NCBI GenBank assembly: GCA_030431185.1
Contig: JAUIJO010000067.1
Coordinates: 1 to 13,198 of the forward strand
Source of the DNA: Gammaproteobacteria bacterium
GTDB taxonomy: Bacteria > Pseudomonadota > Gammaproteobacteria > Xanthomonadales > Xanthomonadaceae
Direction of reading: 5' to 3'
DNA: 13,198 nucleotides
Shown in pieces: positions 5,022 through 13,198 of the stretch. Under the pieces are notes generated by a model. The model was not told the DNA's origin. It did not search any database and worked only from the letters and a program-made list of their open reading frames with translations. Position numbers and translations under genes: made by a program. Each line of letters begins with the position of its first letter. Position 1 is the first letter of the stretch.

Positions 5022-8000
5022 CCGGTCGCGGCAGGCGTGGCCACGTCACGTCCACCTGGTGTTCGATGCCATCGTCGGCGAGGGTCAACTCGAAGTCCGC
5101 CTGTTCGATCCCGTCCAGGCGCAGGGCAGGGGCCCCGCCATCCGCCTGCACCACGTGTATCGCATACACGGTCGTGCCATGGCGGTATCGCATCCGGTAA
5201 GCGGGCCAGTCGTCGGGCAGGCAGGGCTTGAGCGTGAGCCGGTCGCCCTTGCGTCGAAGGCCCAGCAGGGATTCTGTGAGCAGGCGGTACATCCAGCCGG
5301 CCGAGCCCGTGTACCAGGTCCAGCCGCCGCGGCCTTCGTGCGGCGAGACCCCATAGACGTCCGCGGCCAGCACGTAGGGTTCGGCCTTGTAGCGGGCGAC
5401 GCCCTCCGCGTCGCGTGCGTGCTGGATGGGATTGATCATGCGGGCCAGTTCCCAGGCGCGCGTGGCATCGCCCTGCTCGGCGAAGGCCATCGCCGCCCAG
5501 ACGGCGGCGTGGGTGTACTGCCCGCCGTTCTCGCGCACGCCCGGCACGTAGCCGCGGATGTAGCCGGGGTCCTTGGGCGTCTTGTCGAACGGGGGGTCGA
5601 GCAGCTGGATCAGGCCGGTCTCGCGCTTCACCAGATGGCGGTCGAGCGAGGCCATGGCCCGTGCAGCGCGGTCGGGACCGGCCGCGCCCGAGAGCACCGA
5701 CCAGCTCTGGGAGATGGAGTCGATCCGGCATTCGTCGTTCTGGCTGGAACCCAGCGGCGTGCCATCGTCGAACCAGGCGCGGCGATACCAATCCCCGTCC
5801 CAGGCGTGCTGTTCCAGGTTCGCGCGCAGGCGTTCGGCCCGCTCGCGACACGTATCGGCGAACGCCTCGTCGCCGCGCGCACGGGCGACGTCGGCGAAGC
5901 GACGCAGCGCATCGAACAGGAAGAAGCCCAGCCAGACGCTTTCGCCCCGGCCCGCTTCGCCGACCCGGTTCATGCCGTCGTTCCAGTCGCCCGTACCGAT
6001 CAACGGCAGGCCGCGTTCGCCCATGAGGTTGCAGCCCCGCTCCAGCGCCAGCACGCAGTGCGCGTAGAACGGCTGCTGGAGATACGAAGGCACCGGCATG
6101 TCGTAGTAGGACTCTTCGTCGGGGCCGACCGGACGCCCGTCGATGAAGCGCACGCTCTCGTCCAGCACGCTGGCATCGCCGGTGACCTCGAGATATCGAC
6201 AGGCGGCCAGCGGCAGCCACAGGTAGTCGTCGGAACATCGCGTGCGCACGCCGCGCCCCTGCGGTGGGTGCCACCAGTGCATGACGTCGCCCTGCGGGAA
6301 CTGGTGCGCGGCGCACAGCAGCAGGTGCTCGCGTGCGAGATCCGGCCGGGCATGCACCAGGGCCATGGTGTCCTGCAACTGGTCGCGGAAGCCGAACGCG
6401 CCGCCGGACTGGTAGAAGCCGCTGCGGGCCAGGTAGCGGCAGGCGAGGGTTTGGTAGGGCAACCAGCCATTGACCAGCGCGTCGATGCCGGCGTCCGGAG
6501 TCTGCACCTGGACCGGGGAAAGCAGGTCGCGCCAATGGATGCGGACGGCATCGAGCGCATCATGCGCCCAGTCGCTGCCGCGGGCCCCCAATGCGGTCCG
6601 GACGGCGTCGCCCTGGTCCTTGCCGATGCCCAGGCGGAACACGGTCTCCTGTTCCGCGCCGTCGGCGAGGTGGATCGGCACCTGGATGGCGGCGCAGGGA
6701 TCGAGTCCCACGCCCAGCTGTCCCGACAGGCGCTCATGGCGCATGGCAACGGGATCGCCGGGATGGCCGTTGCGCCCGAGGAAGCCGGTGCGGTCGGCGG
6801 TGTAGGTGCATCCGTTGGCGTCGGTGTCGAAGAAGGCGACGCGACCCTGGAACTCGGTGTTGTACGGATTGCGGGCGGTCAGCAGTCCGATGTCGGCATG
6901 CAGCTCGCTGACCACGTGCATCTGCGACTTCACCCTCAGGTCGCCCAGCACCCATTCCACGTAGCCGGTGGCGGAAAGGCGGCGTGGACGGCCCGACAGG
7001 TTCCGCAACCTGAGCACGGAGACCTTCACCGCTTCGTCGAGGGCCACGTAGACCCACAATTCGCTGGCGATGCCGTCTTCGACGTGCTCGAAGACGCTGT
7101 AACCGAAGCCATGGCGGGTGCGGTAGTCGCCGCGTCCCCGGCGGGGCAGCGGCATCGGCGACCAGGTGCGCCCGGTCTCCTCGTCGCGCAGGTAGAAGGC
7201 TTCGCCGCCGCTGTCGCTGACCGGGTCGTTGTGCCAGGGGGTCAGGCGGAACTCGTGCGCGTTCTCGAACCAGGTGTAACCCGGCGTGCTTTCGCTCACG
7301 ACGGTGCCGAAGTCCGCGTTGGCCATCACGTTGCACCACGGGGCGGGGGTTGGCGCGCCCTCCCGCGAAACGACCACGTACTCGCGCCCATCGGCGGAGA
7401 ACCCGCCGACGCCGTTGTCGAACAGTCGCTCCTCCGCCACGGCGCCGAAGGGCCAGGCATCGAAGGTTTCTTCCTGGCTCCGCGGCGGGGGCAGGCCCGA
7501 CAGGGCCTCGGCGGGCGTGCCCGGATCCGGCGTTTCGACGTTGCCCTCGGGCAACAGCGCGGGCACCGCACGCCCGGGCGGCACGTGGCGGCCGACCTGG
7601 GCCGCGAGGGTGCCGTTCTGGTCGTTGATGATGACCCGTGCCACCGACTGCAGCAGGATGCGGTCTTCCTGCGAGATATGCTGCGCCGGACGCACGAAGA
7701 TGCCGCCGGGCCGGTCCAGCATGCTGGCGTCGGTATCGGCGGAGATCATGCCGTGGATCTGCTCCTGCAACTGCTGGCGGTAGCCGGCCTGGCTTTCGTT
7801 CCAGACCACGAGGTCGGCACGCAGGCCCTTGAGCCGCCAGTAGGCGTGCGCCTGGACCATCTGGCGCACCAGCTCGATGTTGTCGGCGTCGGCGATCTTC
7901 AGCAGGACGATGGGCAGGTCGCCGGAGATCGAATGGCCCCACAGCCCCGACTGGCCGCGCTTGTTCTGGAGCAGGACGTCGGGGTCGGCGCGCAGCATCG

Positions 8001-11000
8001 GATGCGCGTAGACCATGAGCCCGGCCAGCCGCTCGTAGAGCTTGGCGTCCGCCTGCGACGCGTTGATCTGGCGCCTGACTACCTGGCTGTGGGTCCAGGC
8101 GAGGTCGAACACGCGGTCGGCCAGGCGGCGGTCGCGGTACTTGTCGACCAGTCCGGTGCAGGCCTCGCGATCGACCCCCACGCCGTGGACCATGTCGATC
8201 ATCGCGGTCTGTCCCGGCGCCAGTTCGATCCGGCAGCGGATCGCGACGATCGGATCCAGCACCGAGCCTTCGCTGTCGGAAAGGACCTCCAGCTCCGAGA
8301 GCGCGAGTGGCGCGCGGGGCGTGTTGCCGCGGCCGAGGAAGCGCGCACGGTCGGTCTCGTAGGAGATGGCGCTGATGTCGGCGTCGTGGACCGCCACCAG
8401 GTGGAACATCCACGGCGGCACCTCGTCGTGCGCGCGCGGCCGTCGCGTGCACAGCAGGGCCTGCTTGTCGCGCAGGATCTCCGATTGCACGAACAGGTTG
8501 CTGAAGGCCGGATGCAGTTCGTCGGAGATGGCCGGTGCCAGCACGACCTCGGCATAGGTGGTGATCTCGATCGTGCGCGTCCGCCGGCTGCGGTTGCTCA
8601 GGCGCAATCGGCGCAGCTCGATGTCGTCCTCGGCCGAGATGGCGATTTCGAGATGGCTCTCATAGCCCCGCTTGCGCCCGCGGAACTCGGCCTTGGCATC
8701 GGAGAAGATCGCTTCGTAGTGATCGACGGGCTCGCAGGTCGGCTGGTGCGCGGCCGACCAGAACTCGCCGCTGTACACGTCGCGCAGGTAGCAGAAGCTG
8801 CCCCAGTGGTCCCGCGTGCCATCCTCGCGCCAGCGCGTGACGGCCATCTCGCGGTGGCGGCTGTAGCCACCGCCGGCGCTGGTCAGCAGGCCGTGGTAGC
8901 GGCCGTTCGACAGCAGCTGCACCGCCGGCCGCGAGGTGCCGGGATTGCGGAAGATGCGCAGGCGCGAGCCGGTCTCTTCGCTGCTCGCCCGCGTCTCCAT
9001 GGTCTCCGTCTCGTGCGGATGGAACACGCCGGTATGGGGGATCCGCTCCTGCAGCAACAGCAGCGTGGCCTGGAACTGGGTGTCGGCAACGAAGCGACGC
9101 TGCATGGGCTGCTGGCGCAACAGGTGGTCGAGCGAGAGCAGTCCCATGCCCTGGTGGTGGGCCATGAACGAGCGCACCACGACGAAGTCCTGTCCATGCG
9201 GTACCCGCGCCCGGGTGTAGTCGATCGCCTCGTACAGGCCGAATTCGCCGCCGAAGCCCAGCGTGGTCAGCCGCTGCAGGTTCTGGCAGGCGGCTTCGGG
9301 CGCGACCATCAGCGCCATCATGCTCGCGTAGGGCGCGATCACCAGGTCCTGCCCGAGCCCGCGCTTGAGGCCCAGCCCGGGCACCCCGAACGCCCGGTAC
9401 TGGTAGTTCATCCGCGTGTCGACGGCGTTGTAGCCCGATTCGGACACGCCCCAGGGCACCGAGCGGTCGTTGCCGTAGGCGATCTGCGCGTCGACCGCAT
9501 GGCGCGATGTCTGGTCCAGGAGGGTGTCCGGGTAGCTGGGCATCACCAGCTGCGGCATCAGGTACTCGAACATGGAGCCGGACCACGACAGCAGCGTGGC
9601 ATCTCCGTTCACCTCGGTGAGCAGGCGGCCGAGCGCGAACCAGCTGTCCTTGGGCAGCAGCCCCTGGGCGATGGCGACGAAGCTGCACAGGCGTGCTTCC
9701 GATGCCAGCAGGTCGTAGGCGCCGTCATCGAGGTGGTGCTCGTCCACGTTGTAGCCGATCGAGAGCAGGTGGCGGGACCGGTCGTAGAGGAACTCGTATT
9801 CCATCAGCGAGAACTGGCCCGCGGCGTGCGCCAGCCGTTCGAGCTGGTGGATGCGCTCGCTGGCGCGCGTCCGTGCCTGCGCATCGACGGCGCGCGACTG
9901 CAGCTCGCGCAGGGTCGGGATACGGTCGTCAACGGCATCGCCGGCCCCGCTGGCCGGTGCGTCCGCCCCAGGCGAGCACAGTTGCAGCGCGACCCGGGCC
10001 GACGTGCAGCGGTCGACCAGGGCGCGGGCCCATGGCGTCGCGCGGGAGGCGTCGGCCTCGGGAAGTGCGCCGACGATGCCCTCGGCGAGTCCCGCAAGAC
10101 GGGCCAGCACCTGGTCGGCGTCGGAGGCGGTGGCAGGCGCCTGGGACAGGGTCGGTGCCAAGGTCGTCCGGAAGCCTGCAAGCGCCTGGGCAAGGGCGTC
10201 ATCCTCCCGTCCATCGGCGGCACATGCCTCCTCCAGCACGCCGAGTGTGTCGGCCAGCCCGGCATACGTGCAGGGCGCGAGCACGGGGACGTCGGCCAGC
10301 GCCAGCAATCCCTGGCGGAGTGTCAGCAGGTGGCCGGCCAGGTTGCCGCTGTCGACCGTGGAGATGTACCGGGGCGGGAGCGGTTGCAGGGTCTCGGTGT
10401 CGTACCAGTTGTAGAAATGGCCGCGATGGCGCGGCAGGGCCTCCAGCGTGCCGAACACCCGCTGCGTGCGCTCCACCACTTCATCGGTCTGCAGGTAGCC
10501 GAAGTCATGGGCCGCCAGGTTGGCAAGCAGCGACAGGCCGATGTTGGTGGGCGAGGTGCGGCGCGCCACCACCAGGCTGGGGTGTTCCTGCACGTTGTCC
10601 GGCGGCAGCCAATGGTCCTCGGCGCGGACATGGGTCTCGAAGAAGCCCCAGGTGCGGCGCGCCAGCCGCCCCAGGAACTCGAGCTGGGTGCCGGAAAGCC
10701 GCGCATCCTGTTGCGGGGGCGGGTGGGCGAGCCAGGCCATGAGCGCGGGCGAGAGCAGCCACAGGACCAGCAGCGGCGCGGCGAGCCACAGCGACGCCGG
10801 CTGGACGACGGCGAGGAGGATGGCCACGCCGACGGCGAACAGGGGCGCGAACCACATGCCGCGCAGTTCCGCGTGGACGCCGTCGCCGAGGCTGCGCTCG
10901 ACCTCGCTGGACGGGTTCCACTGCAACAGGTGTCGACGGCTGGCCAGCAGTCGCCATAGCGTGCGGGCGATCGCATCCAGGCTCAGGGCGGCTTCATAGG

Positions 11001-13198
11001 GCAGGCACGCCACGTTGACGCCCGCGCGCCTCAGATCACGGAGTCCGGCGTCGCCGACGCGCACCAGGTGGGCTTCCAGGGGCACGTCGACGGGCAGGGC
11101 GACGGCATGGCGCAACAGCGGCAACAGGATCGGCAGGAGCCACAGGCACGACAGCCACGCCATCCAGGCCAACGGGTGCGACGAGAACATCCATCCCGCC
11201 AGCAACAGGGCGGTGGCGGCCACCGGCACCAGGCTGCGTCGAAGATTGTCGAGCAGCTTGCCCCGCGACAGCCACGACAGCGGGTTGCGCTCAGCGCCCT
11301 TTCCCGCGCTCGGCACCCAGGGCAACAGCCAGGGGAGGAGTTGCCAGTCACCGCGGATCCAGCGATAGCGCCGTTTGGCGTCGGCCGCATAGCGCGTGGG
11401 GTAATCCTCGAACAGGCGCACGTCGCTGACCAGTCCGGCGCGCGAGTAGCAGCCTTCGAGCAGGTCGTGACTGAGGATGCTGTCGTCCGGGAACCGGTCC
11501 GCCAGCGCGGCCTCGAACGCATCGACGTCGTAGATGCCCTTGCCGACGAAGGAGCCCTCGCCGAACAGGTCCTGGTAGACGTCGGAAACCATGCGGGTGT
11601 AGGGATCGATGCCCGGCTCGCTGCCGAACATGCGCGCGTAGCGCGTGCTCGGTCGCCCGCTCTGGCTGGTGCCGACGCCCGGCTGCAGGATGCCGTAGCC
11701 CCTGGTGACCCGCCCCAGTGCGGGGTCGAAGCGCGCGTGGTTCAGCGGGTGCGCGAGGGTGGCGACGAGTTCCCGTCCCGCGTCGCGGGGCAACCGCGTG
11801 TCGGTATCCAGGGTGATCACGTAACGGACCTGCGCCAGCACTGCGACCTCGCCGGCGATCGCCAGGAAACCGGCATCCGTCGCCCCGTTGCGCAACAAGC
11901 GGTTCAACGCGCCCAGCTTGCCGCGCTTGCGTTCGTGGCCCATCCAGCAGGATTCGCGCGGGTTCCACTCGCGCGCACGATGGAACAGGAAGAACACGTC
12001 GCCGCTTTCCGGGGCATAGCGGGCGTTGAGCAGCCCGATCTGGTGCACCGCCCGCGCCAGCAACGCGTCGTCGCCGGGCAGGGTCTCCCGGTCGGCATCC
12101 AGGAAGTCGCTCAGCAGCCCGAAGTGGAGGTGGGGGTCGCGATTGGCGAGGAAGCGGACCTCGAGCCCCTCGACCAGGCGATCGACCCCTTCCACGCTCG
12201 CCAGCATGCACGGGACGACCACGAGGCTCCGGCAGTCGGTCGGGATGCCGAGCGAGAAGTCCATGCGCGGAAGCGGGCGTGGGGCCACGAGGAGGGTGGC
12301 GATCCAGTTCACCAGGGCGATGCCCAGTTCGCTGAAGACGACGACGGCCAAGGCGCCCAGCAGCCAGGCGACGACACCTTGTTGCGACATTCCGGCGCCT
12401 GCCGACAACAAGCCCCAGGTGAACAGTCCGGTCACCAGGGCGATGGGCGCGAGGTAGGCGGGGAGGGGGACGTGGCGGGCGCGCAGTCGCGATACGCGGG
12501 TGGACGTCGCCGATGCCGCCAGTGCCGCCTGGGTCCGTGCCACGCCGTCATCGACCAGGTAATAGCCGACGTGTGACTCGATGCCATCGGGCATCGCTGC
12601 TTCCGCACCGGACCGGGCCAGTCCCAGCACGAGCTCGGCGACCTCCACCTCGCCGGTGCCGCCCAGCCGCGCCATCTTCTCGACCATGCGGCGGTAGCTG
12701 TCGCGCGTGTGGAAATCCATCCGCGGGTAGGTGCCGGCGGGGTCCTCGCGCAGGCGCGCGTCGATCACGCTCGTGTTCTCCACGAACGTCCGCCAGTCCA
12801 TCCGGGACAGGAAGCGCAGGCTGCCGATGCTGTTGCTGATCGAGACCTGGTCGGCGGCCTGCTGCTGGCTTTCCAGGTGGACCAGCGCCTCGACGCTGTG
12901 GCCCCCGTCCGCCACCCACTGCTCCAGCCAGGTGGTGGACATCGCCAGGACCGCGCCACGACCCTGCAGCCCCCGGGTCAGTTCGGACACGAAGGCGCCG
13001 GACAAAGGCGGCGAGGAGCGCGCCAGGTCGGCGACCACCATCACCAGTTCCTTCGGGTTCTCGGCGGCCGTCTCGTTCAACCGGCGGGTCCAGCCGCTCG
13101 CCAGGCGATGGTCGGCGCCATCCCGCATGACCCGGACGGCCATGCGTCGCAGGTTGTCGATCAGGGCCAGCCGCAACATGATCGGGATGGCCCACAGT
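5014..13198 (-). CDS. ndvB: Cyclic beta-1,2-glucan synthase, NdvB/ChvB type (GT84-glycoamylase-GH94), N terminus outside window
   Basis: The frame stays open to the right edge. The codons before the first internal ATG (13177-13179) read LWAIPI and continue the conserved LWAIPIMLRLALIDNLRR block, so the gene starts beyond 13198. Numbered from that ATG (2721 aa): TM helices at about 240-262 and 269-298; the GT84 domain at about 300-640 with DTD (458-460), SHDLLEG (570-576) and the RxxRW-type motif RRYRW (603-607); further TM segments at 651-692 and 776-817. The glycoamylase-like domain spans about 870-1385. A first GH94-type beta-sandwich is at about 1420-1690. After a Pro-rich linker (1865-1905), the second GH94 N-domain (about 1916-2180) precedes the alpha-barrel (about 2230-2640) with GGAFGFRDQLQD, HWWHPP and the catalytic GDWND (2397-2401). 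In Brucella and Agrobacterium, such enzymes polymerise UDP-glucose into a protein-linked glucan and cyclise it, with GH94 phosphorolysis setting ring size. Product size cannot be read from the sequence. Confidence 0.93.
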   Translation of the reverse strand, partial: LWAIPIMLRLALIDNLRRMAVRVMRDGADHRLASGWTRRLNETAAENPKELVMVVADLARSSPPLSGAFVSELTRGLQGRGAVLAMSTTWLEQWVADGGHSVEALVHLESQQQAADQVSISNSIGSLRFLSRMDWRTFVENTSVIDARLREDPAGTYPRMDFHTRDSYRRMVEKMARLGGTGEVEVAELVLGLARSGAEAAMPDGIESHVGYYLVDDGVARTQAALAASATSTRVSRLRARHVPLPAYLAPIALVTGLFTWGLLSAGAGMSQQGVVAWLLGALAVVVFSELGIALVNWIATLLVAPRPLPRMDFSLGIPTDCRSLVVVPCMLASVEGVDRLVEGLEVRFLANRDPHLHFGLLSDFLDADRETLPGDDALLARAVHQIGLLNARYAPESGDVFFLFHRAREWNPRESCWMGHERKRGKLGALNRLLRNGATDAGFLAIAGEVAVLAQVRYVITLDTDTRLPRDAGRELVATLAHPLNHARFDPALGRVTRGYGILQPGVGTSQSGRPSTRYARMFGSEPGIDPYTRMVSDVYQDLFGEGSFVGKGIYDVDAFEAALADRFPDDSILSHDLLEGCYSRAGLVSDVRLFEDYPTRYAADAKRRYRWIRGDWQLLPWLLPWVPSAGKGAERNPLSWLSRGKLLDNLRRSLVPVAATALLLAGWMFSSHPLAWMAWLSCLWLLPILLPLLRHAVALPVDVPLEAHLVRVGDAGLRDLRRAGVNVACLPYEAALSLDAIARTLWRLLASRRHLLQWNPSSEVERSLGDGVHAELRGMWFAPLFAVGVAILLAVVQPASLWLAAPLLVLWLLSPALMAWLAHPPPQQDARLSGTQLEFLGRLARRTWGFFETHVRAEDHWLPPDNVQEHPSLVVARRTSPTNIGLSLLANLAAHDFGYLQTDEVVERTQRVFGTLEALPRHRGHFYNWYDTETLQPLPPRYISTVDSGNLAGHLLTLRQGLLALADVPVLAPCTYAGLADTLGVLEEACAADGREDDALAQALAGFRTTLAPTLSQAPATASDADQVLARLAGLAEGIVGALPEADASRATPWARALVDRCTSARVALQLCSPGADAPASGAGDAVDDRIPTLRELQSRAVDAQARTRASERIHQLERLAHAAGQFSLMEYEFLYDRSRHLLSIGYNVDEHHLDDGAYDLLASEARLCSFVAIAQGLLPKDSWFALGRLLTEVNGDATLLSWSGSMFEYLMPQLVMPSYPDTLLDQTSRHAVDAQIAYGNDRSVPWGVSESGYNAVDTRMNYQYRAFGVPGLGLKRGLGQDLVIAPYASMMALMVAPEAACQNLQRLTTLGFGGEFGLYEAIDYTRARVPHGQDFVVVRSFMAHHQGMGLLSLDHLLRQQPMQRRFVADTQFQATLLLLQERIPHTGVFHPHETETMETRASSEETGSRLRIFRNPGTSRPAVQLLSNGRYHGLLTSAGGGYSRHREMAVTRWREDGTRDHWGSFCYLRDVYSGEFWSAAHQPTCEPVDHYEAIFSDAKAEFRGRKRGYESHLEIAISAEDDIELRRLRLSNRSRRTRTIEITTYAEVVLAPAISDELHPAFSNLFVQSEILRDKQALLCTRRPRAHDEVPPWMFHLVAVHDADISAISYETDRARFLGRGNTPRAPLALSELEVLSDSEGSVLDPIVAIRCRIELAPGQTAMIDMVHGVGVDREACTGLVDKYRDRRLADRVFDLAWTHSQVVRRQINASQADAKLYERLAGLMVYAHPMLRADPDVLLQNKRGQSGLWGHSISGDLPIVLLKIADADNIELVRQMVQAHAYWRLKGLRADLVVWNESQAGYRQQLQEQIHGMISADTDASMLDRPGGIFVRPAQHISQEDRILLQSVARVIINDQNGTLAAQVGRHVPPGRAVPALLPEGNVETPDPGTPAEALSGLPPPRSQEETFDAWPFGAVAEERLFDNGVGGFSADGREYVVVSREGAPTPAPWCNVMANADFGTVVSESTPGYTWFENAHEFRLTPWHNDPVSDSGGEAFYLRDEETGRTWSPMPLPRRGRGDYRTRHGFGYSVFEHVEDGIASELWVYVALDEAVKVSVLRLRNLSGRPRRLSATGYVEWVLGDLRVKSQMHVVSELHADIGLLTARNPYNTEFQGRVAFFDTDANGCTYTADRTGFLGRNGHPGDPVAMRHERLSGQLGVGLDPCAAIQVPIHLADGAEQETVFRLGIGKDQGDAVRTALGARGSDWAHDALDAVRIHWRDLLSPVQVQTPDAGIDALVNGWLPYQTLACRYLARSGFYQSGGAFGFRDQLQDTMALVHARPDLAREHLLLCAAHQFPQGDVMHWWHPPQGRGVRTRCSDDYLWLPLAACRYLEVTGDASVLDESVRFIDGRPVGPDEESYYDMPVPSYLQQPFYAHCVLALERGCNLMGERGLPLIGTGDWNDGMNRVGEAGRGESVWLGFFLFDALRRFADVARARGDEAFADTCRERAERLRANLEQHAWDGDWYRRAWFDDGTPLGSSQNDECRIDSISQSWSVLSGAAGPDRAARAMASLDRHLVKRETGLIQLLDPPFDKTPKDPGYIRGYVPGVRENGGQYTHAAVWAAMAFAEQGDATRAWELARMINPIQHARDAEGVARYKAEPYVLAADVYGVSPHEGRGGWTWYTGSAGWMYRLLTESLLGLRRKGDRLTLKPCLPDDWPAYRMRYRHGTTVYAIHVVQADGGAPALRLDGIEQADFELTLADDGIEHQVDVTWPRLPRPDA

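Noticed and set aside
4849..10959. Very long open frame (2036 codons) on the + strand opposite the glucan synthase
   Set aside because: The minus-strand frame has continuous, recognisable GT84/GH94 motifs over the whole length. The + frame gives Arg/Ala/Gly/His/Val-rich sequence with no domain, and long antisense frames are expected opposite GC-rich genes with strong third-position bias.
5014..13179. Taking the ATG at 13179 as the start of the glucan synthase
   Set aside because: The in-frame codons upstream to the window edge encode LWAIPI, part of a conserved block, and no stop codon intervenes.

Overview
The window is GC-rich DNA with densely packed genes of gammaproteobacterial type. Protein content and codon use suggest a Xanthomonadaceae-like organism (Lysobacter, Luteimonas or Xanthomonas relatives). 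This is inferred from family resemblance; no marker gene is present. I see no mobile elements, CRISPR arrays, tRNA or rRNA genes.

Layout. (1) Positions 1-107 are the last codons of a polytopic membrane protein on the + strand. After 12 nt comes a compact rhomboid intramembrane serine protease (120-722, +). (2) A 65-aa acidic protein of unknown function (776-973, -) is convergent to it, with two GC-rich hairpins between them. (3) The 337-nt gap 974-1310 is the only long gene-free stretch and is rich in regulatory structure. On the minus strand, ahead of the 65-aa gene, it holds a near-consensus sigma-54 (-24/-12) promoter with an IHF-like site and an upstream dyad. On the plus strand it holds a weak sigma-70-like promoter and a cluster of dyads ahead of a small YjdJ-type acetyltransferase gene (1311-1613, +). 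(4) Next come a DUF4163/DUF3298 lipoprotein (1761-2654, +) and cyclopropane-fatty-acyl-phospholipid synthase cfa (2768-3934, +). Each has its own short upstream region with a similar GCTAA(C/G)GT box. (5) After a convergent terminator region (3934-4100), the rest is a minus-strand pair: a giant NdvB/ChvB-type cyclic beta-1,2-glucan synthase (5014-13198, with its N terminus beyond the window) followed by a SIRT4-like class II sirtuin (4101-5021). The sirtuin start codon overlaps the synthase stop codon by 8 nt.

How it fits together. Several products act at the cell envelope: rhomboid protease in the inner membrane, lipoprotein in the periplasm, Cfa on membrane phospholipids, and NdvB making periplasmic osmoregulated glucans. 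The sirtuin and the YjdJ-type acetyltransferase are acyl-transfer or deacylation enzymes. Only NdvB-sirtuin looks like a true translationally coupled pair. The observation most worth following is the full sigma-54 promoter architecture driving a single unknown 65-aa gene.
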